Assembly: GCA_905182525.1 (NCBI GenBank)
Contig: CAJJBV010000002.1
Span: 124,001-188,000 of the forward strand
Length of the DNA: 64,000 nt
Source of the DNA: Cryomorphaceae bacterium
GTDB lineage: Bacteria > Bacteroidota > Bacteroidia > Flavobacteriales_D > Parvicellaceae
Reading direction: 5' to 3'
This document shows, piece by piece, positions 28,379-41,200 of this stretch. The notes under the pieces were generated by a model. The model did not search any database, had not been told where the DNA came from, and saw nothing but the letters and a program-made list of their open reading frames with translations. The position numbers and the translations under genes were made by a program. How positions within the stretch are numbered: the stretch's first letter is position 1; every line of letters starts with the position of its first letter.

Positions 28379-29159
28379 ATGAAAAATCAGAGTTTAACCA
28401 ATGTTCATCCGAAAGCAAAAATTGGAAAAAATGTAATAATTGAACCCTTTGCTACTGTTTATGAAGATGTTGTAATAGGTGATAATTGCTGGATCGCCTC
28501 AAATGTTGTAATTATGAATGGAGCAAGAATTGGAAATAATTGTAAAATTTATCCAGGGGCTATAATTTCTGCGGAATCACAAGATTTAAAATATAATGGT
28601 GAATATGCTGTTACAGAGATTGGGGATAATACAACTGTTAGAGAATATGTAACTATTCATAAAGGAACAGCAGATAAGAAGACTACAAAAATTGGAAGTA
28701 ATTGCTTGTTAATGTCTTATGTCCATGTAGCACATGACTGCATTGTTGGAGATAATGTTGTTATAGCAAATTTAGTACAGTTAGCAGGACACGTATTTGT
28801 TGGGGATTGGGTAATTATTGAAGGAACTGCTGCTATCCAACAATTTGTCAGCATAGGTGAGCATGCATTTATTGCTGGCGGCTCATTAGTAAGAAAAAAT
28901 GTTCCACCTTACGTTAAAGCAGCAAGGGAACCGCTTTCTTATATTGGGGTGAACACTATAGGGTTAAGAAGAAGAGGCTTTAACGATCAGCAGATTATAA
29001 ATATTGAAGATATATATCGAGTGATTTACGTTCAAAATAGCAACATGACTACCGCTTTAAGAGTTGCAGACTTAGAAATTGCCTATTTCAGATGAAAAAG
29101 AAGTCATATTAGATTTTATTAGAAACTCCACCAAAGGAATTATGAGAGGATTGAGTTAA
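28379..29159 (+). CDS. lpxA: UDP-N-acetylglucosamine acyltransferase LpxA (frameshifted at C-terminus)
   Basis: LpxA catalyses the first acylation of lipid A synthesis. Hexapeptide repeats run from [17 protein letters not shown] through residue 190, with the catalytic His in [14 protein letters not shown] (about residue 122). The frame from 28379 ends at 29095, short of the normal tail. Dropping one base near 29081 continues [16 protein letters not shown] and KGIMRGLS to TAA 29157-29159, the classic LpxA ending, for about 259 residues. The last four bases overlap the convergent Omp28-like gene. It follows lpxC/fabZ by 41 bp. Confidence 0.94.
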
Positions 29160-30067
29160 ATATCTGTTTTAATAACTTGAATTACTTCATAAGTATTCCT
29201 ATCACATAAATAAGCAATTAGAGAAAGATTTTCAATATTATAAGTTGGGTTAATATTAGGATCTGGTAGTTCATAGGAGAAATCGTTATAAACTACTGTA
29301 TTTTCATCTGCCATCCCTCCATCATTAATTAAACTTCCCCAAGTACCATTAATATTTGCAGATAATACTGAATGGTGGTGATAGTTTGTATCTACAACTC
29401 CACCATTGAACTTTTGAGGGGATATAACATCATTCCTAACTAAGTATATTATTAAATGAAAATCTCCAGATATAGGGGCTAAAAAAGAAGTTTCAGTATG
29501 TATAAATAATCCATTAGTTGATGCAAAATAGTTGTGTTTTAATTGAATATTTGCAATTAGTGGTTGGTTAATTTCATCATTAACTCCATTACTCCACTCA
29601 GTAGCTAGGTACCATACACTTCCTGAAAGACCTTGACTATTTCTATTGATTGTTCCCATTGGATTTCCGAGAAAACCAGTCATTTCACTAATATATTCAT
29701 CCCCAGCAGCAGTCCGGAAGTTATTCATATAAAAACCATCAGTAGCTTGAAAAGATCCATCTGCACTAGCATGAATAGAGGCAACAATTACGTTTTTAAT
29801 GGAATCGTCTTCTAAAGATTTAGCAGTTTGAGCTGCCGCTGGGCAATTAGTGCATTTATGGCCAGTATAATCTTCTAATAATATTCCTTTTGGATTATTA
29901 TTTATACCCCAATTACTAGCAGGATCTGCTAAATTATAGGAATAACCAGAGGGGTCTTGAGGATAAAGAGTCCAATTAAATTTACCGTATTCTTCTGGTA
30001 AGGGACTTTCAATTTTATCACATGAAAGAATTAAAAACACTAAAATAAATCCAAAATAATTTTTCAT
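29156..30067 (-). CDS. Omp28-related lipoprotein with CxxC motif
   Basis: A 303-residue secreted protein with a lipoprotein signal (FILVFLILSC, Cys about residue 16). It matches the Omp28-related family of Bacteroidota outer-membrane proteins. Near residue 65 is LEDYTGHKCTNCPAAAQ, a thioredoxin-like CxxCP motif, followed by a region (NVIVASIHASADG) with the strand pattern of that fold; the C-terminal half is beta-rich. The function is unknown. It is last of three genes with a TlpA-like thioredoxin and a DUF6029-like protein, starting 1 bp after the restored end of the latter. Confidence 0.8.
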   Translation of the reverse strand: MKNYFGFILVFLILSCDKIESPLPEEYGKFNWTLYPQDPSGYSYNLADPASNWGINNNPKGILLEDYTGHKCTNCPAAAQTAKSLEDDSIKNVIVASIHASADGSFQATDGFYMNNFRTAAGDEYISEMTGFLGNPMGTINRNSQGLSGSVWYLATEWSNGVNDEINQPLIANIQLKHNYFASTNGLFIHTETSFLAPISGDFHLIIYLVRNDVISPQKFNGGVVDTNYHHHSVLSANINGTWGSLINDGGMADENTVVYNDFSYELPDPNINPTYNIENLSLIAYLCDRNTYEVIQVIKTDI

Positions 30068-30068
30068 A

Positions 30069-31750
30069 CTAAAAACTTGATGTAAAAGAAAATGTTAATC
30101 CATTTGATGCTGGTACTGCTCTACATACACCACCTACGCAAAAAACTCCAGCCCTCTGTTTACCATATTGAAGTGAGAATCTATGAGACCCGTCTATATA
30201 ACCTCCAGAAATTAAACCATAATGTAGTCTTTTCTTCTATGTTATTATTTCCATAATTATATTGATCTAGAATAGCTAAGTACCAATGAGGACTAAATGT
30301 ATATTCTATTTGTCCAAAAGCCCAATTTCCTTTGTCTTGCTGAGTCCACATCCCTTGAGTCTCGAACCTAATAGAATGATATCTATTAAATTGATAGGTC
30401 AAATCTAAAACAACTATTTGTGCATATATCATTTTGTAGTAATTAGCGACCTTAACAGCGTTATCATTAAATTTAAAATTAAAATAGTTCAAATTTAATT
30501 TCACTTTTTTATTTATTTTTCGCTTGATTTCAATATTAAAGTCTTGGAAAAGTAAACTGTCAGAAGAAGAGAAGAACTTAGTTGAGTAGCTATTTCTTGA
30601 GCTCTCCATATCATTAATAAATTTTCTTTTTGGAGTGTAAGAAGTTGCAAAATTTACAGCAACTGAAGTCCCGTATTTTCCACCAAGTAGTAGTTTTTTT
30701 TGGGATTTTAAAAAGAAGATCGGCTTGGTAGGCAATTTCCCCATAAAAATTAGTAGCATATGGATATAAAGTAGCTGCTAAATTATAAGTGTGTTGTTTT
30801 GTAAGAGCAGGTAAATAACCTATTAATAAATCAGTTGGCCCAACATTTACATTAGTAGATCTCCATAGCATATTGTCCATATGTTTTGCAGAAAAATCTA
30901 AAGCAAAACCTTTTGTAGAATACCCTAAATTAAACAACAACCCTTCTCCTTTTTTATAGATGTAGTTAAATTGTTCATTTTGATTATCTGGATAAGGGTC
31001 ATTAATTTTTTGAACGTACTCCCCGTTAAATCGAATTTTATCATATCTTAAATTAAATCGAATTGAAGAAGCGCCAACATTTTTTGGCAGGTTAAAAACA
31101 GGATTTTTATTGTCATCATTAAATTTACTAACAAAACTTCCTCCTATTATTACTTTAAGTTTTGAGTTTTTATTAGAATCACTCATAAGTTCGTTTAAAT
31201 TTAATTCTCCATCAAGCCCCCTTACAATACCAGTTCCATTTACCAAGCCATCAACAAACTGATATCTTTGTTTGCCAATCATTGCTTTTAAATACATTCC
31301 TTTTACTGGCTCATATTTAAGTCGTATTCCATCCAATGAATTATCAATTCCTAATTGTCTTTCTTCATAGGCTCTTAGAATCATTCCACTTCCAAATTGA
31401 TCATAAAAATTTCCAATTGTCACTCCTAATTTATCTTTTTCCCAAGCCAGGTACCTATACCCAATTCCGGTACCATTAAAAGAAACTGGATAACCCTCAA
31501 GAGTATTTAGATAACTCTCATATCTAATACCTGCTCTAAAATCTCCTTTTTGATAGTTGATATTTGCAAATCCATTAAATCCATATTGGTGATCAGGCAA
31601 AGCAGCATTAATAAGTGTGTCTTCTTGATAATACTGTCCAATTGTTTGAATATTTCCCGAAATTATACCCTGGTTAGAATTTTCTTGGGAAATTAATTTA
31701 TTAGACCATAAAAAAAGTATTAATAAGAAAAAGAAAGTAGTATTTTTCAT
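30069..31750 (-). CDS. DUF6029-like outer-membrane protein (two frameshifts)
   Basis: A predicted outer-membrane barrel with signal peptide (FFFLLILFLWSNKLISQ) and many short amphipathic strands (GFNGFANINYQ, FRAGIRYESYL, GVTIGNFYDQFGSG). The frame is broken twice. At 30694-30701 an 8-base A run (minus strand) has one base too many; removing it joins LLFKIPKK to LLLGGKYGTSVAV. Near 30225 a second extra base hides the true C-terminus, which continues HYGLISGGYIDGSHRF, contains CVGGVC, and ends LTFSFTSSF at the stop 30069-30071. The terminal Phe fits a barrel. The total is about 559 residues. It overlaps the TlpA-like gene by ATGA (31747-31750). Confidence 0.75.
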
Positions 31751-32229
31751 TCAGTTAATTTAACGAGTTCTTCATAAAGCTCGTTTTCATCGCCAGGTGA
31801 ATAATTATTATGATTCCATATGATTTTGCCAGCCCCATTTAGTAAAAAAGTATGAGGCACGTTATTTACATTCATAGCTCGTTTTAAGTCTCCATTAGGG
31901 TCTAATAAAACCAAATATTCCCATTCATGTGCATTTATATATGGCTCAACTCTTGTACTAGATCTAGAGTCGTCAATTGAAACTGCAATTAGCTTAACAC
32001 CTGTTTCTTCTACCCAGTCATCATATTCATCAGCAATAGTATTCAATTCTAATTTACATGGTTTACACCATGTTGCCCAAAAATTGACAATAATAGGCTT
32101 TCCATCATTAGAAAATTTTGAAAGATTTACTGTGTTGCCATTGACATCTTTAAGATTTATATTGGGAAGCTGCCCAACAATTACAAAAACAATGAAATAG
32201 AAAGAGATTGAAAAAAAAACTTTTTTCAT
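31747..32229 (-). CDS. TlpA/ResA-like periplasmic thioredoxin
   Basis: A 160-residue exported thiol-disulfide protein. An N-terminal hydrophobic leader (residues 4-20) precedes a thioredoxin fold with the active site NFWATWCKPCKLEL (CxxC at about residues 56-59), then VKLIAVSIDDSRS and the cis-Pro loop NNVPHTFLL. Such proteins reduce cysteines of cytochromes or other envelope proteins. Here it leads a three-gene unit whose other members also carry cysteine pairs, suggesting its partners are encoded downstream. The 184-bp gap to divergent maeB contains no convincing promoter that I can identify. Confidence 0.88.
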   Translation of the reverse strand: MKKVFFSISFYFIVFVIVGQLPNINLKDVNGNTVNLSKFSNDGKPIIVNFWATWCKPCKLELNTIADEYDDWVEETGVKLIAVSIDDSRSSTRVEPYINAHEWEYLVLLDPNGDLKRAMNVNNVPHTFLLNGAGKIIWNHNNYSPGDENELYEELVKLTE

Positions 32230-32413
32230 AATGTATATAAATATATTACAGTAAAATTATGTATAATTTATTAAAAAAAAGCATAGTTAACACAATTCAT
32301 TTTTTTAAGAATTTCATTAATGGCAGATTTTAAATGCTCTTACACGATTAAATTTAGATGTTTTTCATTATATTCTTTACAGTTGATTAAATTAGATGAT
32401 TATATATTAAAAT

Positions 32414-34684
32414 ATGTCAAAAAAGATCTTAAAAAGAGATGCGCTAGATTATCATAGTTCAGGAAGAAAAGGTAAAATTGAAGTTGTTCCAACCAAGCCA
32501 TACTCCTCCCAAAGAGATCTTTCTTTAGCTTATTCTCCAGGAGTTGCCGAGCCATGTTTAGAAATCAGTAAAAATAAAGACGACGTATATAAGTACACAT
32601 CTAAAGGTAATTTAGTTGCAGTAATTTCTAATGGTACTGCAGTTTTAGGATTAGGAGATATTGGCCCTGAAGCTTCAAAACCAGTGATGGAAGGAAAGGG
32701 TTTGCTATTTAAAATTTTTGCAGATATTGATGTTTTTGATATAGAAATTAACGAAACAGATATTGATAAATTCATTGATACCGTAAAAGCTATATCTCCA
32801 ACATTTGGAGGGATTAATTTAGAAGATATTAAAGCCCCTGAAGCATTTATTATTGAACAAAGACTGAAAAAAGAGCTAGATATTCCAATAATGCATGATG
32901 ATCAACATGGAACTGCAATTATTTCTTCTGCTGCATTATTAAATGCATTAGAAATTACCAATAAGAAAATTAATCAGATTAAAATTGTTGTTAGTGGCGC
33001 TGGAGCTTCAGCACAATCATGTGTTAAATTATACCATTCTTTAGGAGTTAAAAATGAAAATGTTTATATGTTTGATTCCAAAGGGCTTATCCATCAGGAC
33101 AGGAATGATTTAGATAAAAATAAAAGAAACTTTATACAAAAATGCGATGATATTTCTTTAGAAAAAGCATTTGAAAATGCAGATGTTTTTTTAGGACTTT
33201 CTAAAGGAGGTGTTGTAAATGCAAAGATGATTAAAAGCATGGCTAAGAACCCAATAGTATTTGCTTTAGCTAATCCAGACCCTGAAATAGAATATGATTT
33301 AGCAATGAAAACAAGAGAAGATGTTATTATGGCAACAGGTAGATCTGATCATCCAAATCAAGTAAATAATGTACTTGGGTTTCCATACATATTTAGAGGA
33401 GCTCTTGATGTTAGAGCTACTAAAATTAATGAAGAAATGAAATTGGCCGCAGTAAAAGCAATAGCAAAATTAGCTAAAGAGCCAGTTCCAGACGTAGTAA
33501 ATGAAGCCTATGATGCAAAAATAATCACATTTGGGCGTACTCAAATTATTCCTAAACCATTAGATCCAAGGTTAATTTACTGGGTAGCTCCGGCAGTAGC
33601 AAAGGCAGCTATCGAATCCGGAGTTGCTAAGGAACCAATTAAGGATTGGAAGAAGTATGAGTTAGAGCTTATGCAGCGTTTAGGATTAGATAATAAGCTT
33701 GTTAGGAATTTAACTGAGAAAGCAAAAAGAAGCCCTAAAAAAGTAGTTTTTGCAGAAGCCGATAATTATAAAATCTTAAAAGCAGCAGCAATGGCCTATG
33801 AAGAGGGTATTGCAATTCCAATATTATTAGGAAAGAGACATAATATTCAAAAAATAATTGATGAATACAATTTAGATTTATCAAATTGTGAAATTATTGA
33901 CCCTAGAAATGAAAGTGAGATAAAGCATAGAGAAATGTTTGCTGAAATTTTACATGAAAAACGAAAAAGAAGGGGACTAACTTTTTACGAAGCTAAAAAG
34001 CTAATGAGAGAAAGAAACTATTATGCAGCTGCAATGGTAGAAACAGGAATGGCAGATGTAATGATTTCTGGATTAACAAGGAGTTACAAAGAATCTATAA
34101 GACCAGCTTTGAAAGTAATAGGAATTGAAGAAAGTGTCAATAAAATTGCTGGAATGTATATTTTAATAAGTAAAGACGGACCAATATTTTTTGCAGATAC
34201 TACTATTAATATTAATCCATCTGTTGAAGAAATAGTAGACATTACATTATTGGTTGCAAAAACTGTAAAAGAGTATAATATTAAACCTAAGATTGCGCTT
34301 TTAAGCTATTCAAATTTCGGATCTAATCAAGGGGCAGACGCTATCAAAATGAGAGAAGCTACTAAAGTACTTCACGAAAAGCACCCTGAAATAGTAGTAG
34401 ATGGAGAATTACAAGCAAACTTTGCTGTAAACAAAGAGCTAAGAAATGATTTTTTCCCATTTTCTTTGTTGTCAGGGCAAAATACAAATACTTTAATATT
34501 CCCTAATCTAAGTGCTGGAAACATTGCTTATAAACTAGTTAAGGAAATGAGTAACCAAGAGACTATAGGGCCTATTTTATTAGGAATGAAAAAACCAGTT
34601 CATGTACTTCAAATTGGGTCTTCAGTTAGAGAGATTTTAAATATGATTACACTGGGAGTAGTAGATGTCCAAAACCGTAAATAA
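32414..34684 (+). CDS. maeB: NADP-dependent malic enzyme with phosphotransacetylase-like domain
   Basis: MaeB oxidatively decarboxylates malate to pyruvate, yielding NADPH. The 756-residue protein has the malic enzyme domain first ([13 protein letters not shown] near residue 40; [20 protein letters not shown] near residue 160; the dinucleotide-binding [12 protein letters not shown] near residue 195), then from about residue 430 a phosphotransacetylase-like domain ([29 protein letters not shown]), which in characterised MaeB proteins is regulatory. The length is typical. It leads a run of plus-strand genes: ruvA follows by 5 bp and sprA after that. Confidence 0.95.
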   Translation: MSKKILKRDALDYHSSGRKGKIEVVPTKPYSSQRDLSLAYSPGVAEPCLEISKNKDDVYKYTSKGNLVAVISNGTAVLGLGDIGPEASKPVMEGKGLLFKIFADIDVFDIEINETDIDKFIDTVKAISPTFGGINLEDIKAPEAFIIEQRLKKELDIPIMHDDQHGTAIISSAALLNALEITNKKINQIKIVVSGAGASAQSCVKLYHSLGVKNENVYMFDSKGLIHQDRNDLDKNKRNFIQKCDDISLEKAFENADVFLGLSKGGVVNAKMIKSMAKNPIVFALANPDPEIEYDLAMKTREDVIMATGRSDHPNQVNNVLGFPYIFRGALDVRATKINEEMKLAAVKAIAKLAKEPVPDVVNEAYDAKIITFGRTQIIPKPLDPRLIYWVAPAVAKAAIESGVAKEPIKDWKKYELELMQRLGLDNKLVRNLTEKAKRSPKKVVFAEADNYKILKAAAMAYEEGIAIPILLGKRHNIQKIIDEYNLDLSNCEIIDPRNESEIKHREMFAEILHEKRKRRGLTFYEAKKLMRERNYYAAAMVETGMADVMISGLTRSYKESIRPALKVIGIEESVNKIAGMYILISKDGPIFFADTTININPSVEEIVDITLLVAKTVKEYNIKPKIALLSYSNFGSNQGADAIKMREATKVLHEKHPEIVVDGELQANFAVNKELRNDFFPFSLLSGQNTNTLIFPNLSAGNIAYKLVKEMSNQETIGPILLGMKKPVHVLQIGSSVREILNMITLGVVDVQNRK

Positions 34685-34689
34685 AAAAA

Positions 34690-35271
34690 ATGATAGCACA
34701 TATTGAAGGAATTTTAGAATCAAAAATACCAACCCAAGTAGTTATTGACGTAAGTGGAGTCGGTTACATGTTAAATATTTCCTTAAATACTTATGATGAA
34801 TTACCCTCAAAAGGAAAATTAAGATTATTTAGTCACTTAATTGTAAGAGAGGATGCTCACATATTATACGGATTTTCACAAGAAGAAGAACGAATGATGT
34901 TTAGAGAATTAATCAATGTATCAGGTGTTGGTGCAAGTACAGCTTTAATGGTATTATCATCCATGAAGCCATCTGAGGTTATTTTGGCTGTAGACCAAAG
35001 TGATGTAAATGCATTCAAAAGTGTTAAAGGAATAGGTCTAAAATCTGCTCAAAGAATTATTGTTGATTTAAAAGGAAAACTAGATAAAATTGAATCAAAC
35101 AACGATTTTTTATCGCCTCAAGGCAATACCTATAAAAATGAAGCGTTATCTGCATTAGTAGTTTTGGGTATAGATAAGAAAAAAGCCTCTAATACTATAG
35201 ATGCGATTTTAAAAAATAATGAAATTTCCTCTGTTGAAGAGCTTATCAAAATGACTCTTAAAGCTGTTTAA
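34690..35271 (+). CDS. ruvA: Holliday junction branch migration protein RuvA
   Basis: RuvA binds four-way junctions and loads RuvB. The 193-residue protein has the OB-fold N-domain (MIAHIEGILESKIPTQVVIDVSGVGYMLNIS), the two helix-hairpin-helix motifs (INVSGVGASTALMVLS and FKSVKGIGLKSAQRIIVDLKGKL) and the small C-terminal domain that contacts RuvB (NEALSALVVLGIDKKKA). It lies between maeB and sprA, 10 bp before the latter, a gene order known in gliding Flavobacteriia. It is separate from ruvB here. Confidence 0.97.
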   Translation: MIAHIEGILESKIPTQVVIDVSGVGYMLNISLNTYDELPSKGKLRLFSHLIVREDAHILYGFSQEEERMMFRELINVSGVGASTALMVLSSMKPSEVILAVDQSDVNAFKSVKGIGLKSAQRIIVDLKGKLDKIESNNDFLSPQGNTYKNEALSALVVLGIDKKKASNTIDAILKNNEISSVEELIKMTLKAV

Positions 35272-35280
35272 AAATACACA

Positions 35281-38200
35281 TTGCTAATTAATTTTTTTAA
35301 AAGTAAATCAATTTTTTTAATTGTTTTGATCTCTCTATTTGGATTAAGAAGCGAAGCAAAAGAAAGTTTATTTGTCCAAAGTGTACTAGTTGATACGCCT
35401 GATATTGATTTGATTTTCCCGATTAATGACCCTTTAGATCCTACAAATTTTTCTCTTGGTCTAATAGATTTAAATCTCCCACTTAATATTCAAAATAACG
35501 TTGAGTATGACCCTATATCTGGGAAATATATATATAATTCATTATTAGGAGATTCTTTAAATTTTAGACCATCAAGTGGAGTTTCTTTAAACGATTACTT
35601 AAAGCTTCGCCATAAAGAATCAATGTCTGATTTCTGGAAAAAAAACCTAGATGAAATGTCTGATTATAAGTATAAAACTGCAGAAGACGAAATTAAAATT
35701 AAAGGCCCTCCATCAAAAAAACTTTTTGGCAAAGATTTTATTGAAATCAGGCCCCAAGGTTCAGCGGAATTAAGTTTTGGGCTAAATTCTTCCCGAACTG
35801 ACAATCCAGTTTTGCCCGAAAGAAATAGAAAAGTTACCACATTTGACTTTGACCAAAAGATTCAAATGAATCTTACTGGAAAGATTGGAGATCTTATGGA
35901 TATTGGGTTTAATTATAATACTGAAGCGACATTTGACTTTGATAATCAATTAAACTTAGATTATTCAGGTAAAGAGGATGATATTTTACAAAAGCTAGAG
36001 GCAGGAAATGTAACATTACCACTCAATAGTACCTTAATATCAGGAAGTCAAAGTTTATTTGGAATAAAATCAGAACTAAAGTTTGGAAAATTAACTGCCA
36101 CTACTGTTTTATCTCAGCAAAAAGGACAGAAAAAAGAAATTGAGGTTTCGGGTGGAGCTCAAATAAATGAGTTTGAAATAAATGTAGATAATTACGAAGA
36201 AAACCGTCACTTTTTTTTAAGTTTTTATTACCGGGACTCATATGACCAATCAATGAAAACTCTTCCAATTATAACTTCTGGAATTCAAATACAAAGGATT
36301 GAAGTTTGGGTAACCAACAGAAACAATAGTGTTCAAAACACTAGAAATATTTTATGTTTTACAGACTTGGGTGAGCCAAGGGCTGCTCAGTTAGAAAATC
36401 AATCTTTAGCATCGGGAACTTACCTAGTGCCTGACAATAATCATAATTTACTTTATGGAAATATTATTACTAATCCAAATGTGAGGAATTATGTAAATGC
36501 TAGTAACGAACTCTCGGGTGCAACTTTTAATATGAAGCAAGGTATTGACTTTGAAAAAGTAGAAAATGCTAGAATGTTATCTTCTAATGATTATACTTAT
36601 AATTCTGTTTTGGGCTTTATTTCTTTAAATCAAGCGCTTAATAACGATCAGGTTTTAGGGGTGTCTTATCAGTATACTTTTAGGGGAAAAACTTACCAAG
36701 TAGGTGAACTTTCAACAGATGGAGTTTCTGGTCAAAGTGCCTTATTTTTAAAGTTATTAAAATCTACTGTAAGAAATCCCCAAAAAAAATTGTGGGATTT
36801 AATGATGAAAAATGTTTATTCTTTAGGGGCATACCAGGTAGATCCTCAAAATTTTCGTCTAGATATTTGGTATAATAATCCTCTTACTTCTGTTGACATA
36901 AACTATATTCCAAAATCTGGAGTTGATGACAAATTATTAATTCAGTTATTAGATTTAGATCGCTTAAATCAACAACAACAGCTATATCAAGATGGGTTAT
37001 TTGATTTTGTCCCAATAACCTCTAATCAAGGCAAAATACCCAATGGAGGAACTATAAATCCAAGAAATGGAAGACTTTATTTTACAACGGTAGAGCCTTT
37101 TGGAAAGACATTAAAACAAAAAATGTTGAGTAATGGTATTACTTCATCTGTAGTTGACAAGATAGCTTTTACACAACTTTATGATAGCACTAAAACAGCT
37201 GCTCAACAATTACCAGAAATAAATAGATTTAAAATCAAAGGAACCTATCAATCATCAGTTAGCTCGGAAATTTCTTTGAATGCAATGAATATTCCTCAGG
37301 GTTCAGTTGTTGTAACTGCTGGTGGTCAGATTTTAATTGAGGGAGCTCAATATTCAGTGGATTATAATTTAGGAAGAGTAAAAATTCTAGATGATGGGAT
37401 ATTAAGTTCAGGAACTCCCATAAAAATATCTTTAGAAAGTAATTCTTTATTCAGTGTTCAGATGAAGACTCTCCTTGGAACACATTTAGATTATAAAATA
37501 AATAAAGATGCAAATATTGGCGCGACGATAATAAAGCTCAAAGAAAGACCACTAACCCCAAAAGTAAATGCTGGAGATGAACCAATTTCTAATACTATGC
37601 TTGGGTTAGATGGGGGTTTTAAGCGAGAAGTTCCATTTTTAACTAAATGGGTTGATATGTTGCCTTTTATAGAAACAAAGAAAAAATCAATGGTTAACTT
37701 TTCTGGAGAAGTAGCGGCATTAATACCTGGTCACAATAAAGCAATAGATATAACAGCAGAAAATGGGTCTTCTTATATTGATGATTTTGAAGGAAGTCAA
37801 AGCTCTATAGACATAAGAACAATTAATAATTGGGTTTTAGCATCTGTTCCTCAGGGTCAGCCAGACCTTTTCCCTGAAGCATCACTTTATAATGATATTG
37901 ACTATGGGAAAAATAGAGCAAAATTTTCATGGTATGTTATTGACCCACTTTTTCACAGTAGATCTTCATCTCTAACACCTAGCCATATTAAAGGTTCAGC
38001 TGATCAAGACAATCATATTATGAGACAAGTACTTGTTAATGAAGTATTTCCTAATAAGCAATTAGGAACAGGACAATTGACAAATATACCTGTGTTTGAT
38101 ATTTCTTATTACCCAAAGGAAAGAGGCCCTTACAACTATGATGTAGAATCAAATAATTATTCTTCTGGCTTAAATCCTTTAAATGGCGAATTAAAAGATC

Positions 38201-41200
38201 CAGAAACTAGGTGGGGAGGCATTATGAGAACTCTAACGACAAATGATTTTGAAGCTGCAAATATTGAATTCATACAGTTTTGGGTAATGGACCCATTTAA
38301 TGAAGACTCTGAAAATAGTTCTGGTGGTGAGTTTTATTTTAATCTTGGAAATATTTCTGAGGATTTATTAAGAGATGGTAGAAAATCATTTGAAAATGGT
38401 CTTCCTCCCAATGGGGACTATGATGCTTATGCTAGTGACATAGACTACACGTCTTGGGGAGCTGTTCCAAACACACAAGTAGTTGTAAATGCTTTTGATA
38501 ATAATCTATCTTCTAGAAAATTTCAGGATATAGGTTTTGATGGATTATCAGATACTCAAGAACTAACTTATTTTAATGACTACGTTTCAAAAGTTGAAAA
38601 TTATATTTCAGATCAAAATATAGTTTCTAATTTTTTAAATGATCCATCTGCTGATAATTATAATTATTATCGAGACGATATTTACGATGCTAACGAAATA
38701 AGTATTAGAGACCGGTATAAAAATTATAACAGCCCAGATGGTAATTCTCCTACATCTGAAATGTCAGATGGAATAAACGCTGGTGGCTATCCAACTTCAG
38801 CATCAACATTACCGAATGTAGAAGACATTAATCTTGATAATAATTTAAGTGAAGCTGAAAGTTATTTTCAATATAAAATTGATTTCAAGCCTAATAATAT
38901 GCAAGTAGGAACAAATTTCATTACTGATAAGGTGCTTTTTGTTGACCCAGACACTCAAAAAGAAGTTTATTGGTACCAATTTCGAGTCCCAGTCACCTCT
39001 TTTTCAAAAAGAATAAATGGTATCCAAGATTTTAGATCAATAAGATTTATAAGAATGTTTGTCCATGGATGGAGTGAAAATGTAACATTAAGATTTGCTA
39101 GGTTAGAGTTAGTAAGAGGTGAGTGGAGAAGGTATTTAGGAAGTTTATTATCTGATGGTGAATATATTCAGAGCGAAGAAGCAAATACTTTTTTTAACGT
39201 AAGTGCTGTTAACCTTGAAGACAATGGAACTAGAGACCCAATAAATTATGTTTTGCCTGAAGGAATCATAAGAGAAACCAATTATCAAACAGCAAACTTA
39301 GCCCAACAAAACGAACAAAGTCTGGTTTTAGATGTTTGTGGTTTAAAAGATGGTGACTCAAGAGCAATTTATAGAAATGTAAATTTAGATATTAGAAACT
39401 ATAACAAAATTCAAATGTTTGTTCATGGAGAATCTAACCCAGGTAGTGATCCAATTAATGATAATGAAGCTACAGTATTTGTAAGGCTTGGAACAGATTT
39501 CATTTCTAATTATTATGAATATGAAATGCCAATTAAAATTTCTTCATGGGGAGATAATGCCGCTAGTGATGTTTGGCCTTTGGATAATAATTTGACTATT
39601 AATTTAAATAATTTAAAGGACCTCAAAAAAAATAGGAATTTTAACGAGTTTAGTAATTTTGAGAGGTTTACTAGAATTGATCCAGATAATTCTACATCAA
39701 ATATTACTGTTGTAGGTAATCCAAATTTACAAGGTCTAAAAACAATAATGATTGGAGTTAGAAATCCAAAAAGTAATGATCCTAACAATCAGTGGAGGCC
39801 TGATGATGGATTAGATAAATGTTTAGAAGTATGGGTTAACGAATTAAGACTTAGTGATTTTAACGAAAATGGAGGCTGGGCTGCAATTGGAAGAATGACA
39901 GCTAATCTAGCTGATTTTGCAGATTTGGCAGTTTCTGGAAACTATTCAACTCCAGGGTTTGGCAGTATTGAGAAAAGTGTAAGTGAAAGACAACAAGAAT
40001 TTATTTATGGTTTAGATGCTTCAAGTACAGTTAATTTAGATAAGTTTTTTGGAGACCAGTCTGGGATAAACTTGCCAATGTATGTTGGGTATTCAAGAAA
40101 TGTAATTAAACCACTTTACGATCCCCTAAGTCCAGATTTGATATTTGAGCAAGGAGCTAACGAGTCAGAAGAAGTTTGGAATAATAGATTTTATAATGGT
40201 ATAGACTTAACAGAGAGAAAGTCTATCAATTTTACTAATGTTAAGTTTGATAAAAAGAAAAAAAATAAGAATGTAAAAAAAGAAGTTTCTAGCGAGCCTT
40301 CAAAAGAGAATTCTTCAAAAGAAGAGCTTAGAGAGGATAAAACCTCAAAAAACAAGTCAAAAAACAGCAATGCCAGTAACAATCAAATTGCACTTCCTTG
40401 GGATATTTCAAACTTCAGTCTAAGTTACTCTTATACAGAGTTATCACACAGAGATATAAATACAAGAAAGGATTTACAAAAAAACTATTTAGGATCTGTA
40501 AACTATTTATATAATAGTAAAGTCAAACCCTACGAACCTTTTAAGAAAAATACGTTTTTAAGAAAATCTAAATGGCTAAAGTTTGTCAAAGACTTTAATA
40601 TCTATTTACTACCAAAACAAATTGCTGTAAGGTCAAATATGAATAGGACATACAATATATTCTCTACAAGATATAATTTCCCAGGTGGTGAAAACTTTGA
40701 AGTTCCCCAATATGGAAAACAATTTAACTGGGACAGGAATTATGACTTCAAGTATGACATCACAAAGAATTTAAAATTTGATTTGAAAGCTAATAACGGG
40801 GCTTTTGTAAGAGAAAACCCTGGTAAAATTGATTACGGGATTTTCGGATATGATGATGTTTTAGATCAAGAGTTGGTTAACAATAGTTTAAAAACATTTG
40901 GAGAAAATATGAGCTATAATCAGATCGGTAATATTTCATATAAATGGCCACTAAATAAATTCCCTCTTACAGATTGGATTTCATTAACGACTAGATACAC
41001 TGGAAATTTTGACTGGACTAGAGCTCCTCTTGCATTAGATAATGACACTCTTTCTGTAGGAAATGTCATTCAAAACTCTAGAGTTGTTGCTTGGTCTGGC
41101 AAGTTAAATCTTATTACACTTTATAATAAAGTTCCTTATTTAAAAAAGGTAAATAAAAAATATGGAAATTCAAGAAGTTCTAGGACTCGTAGTAATGCTA

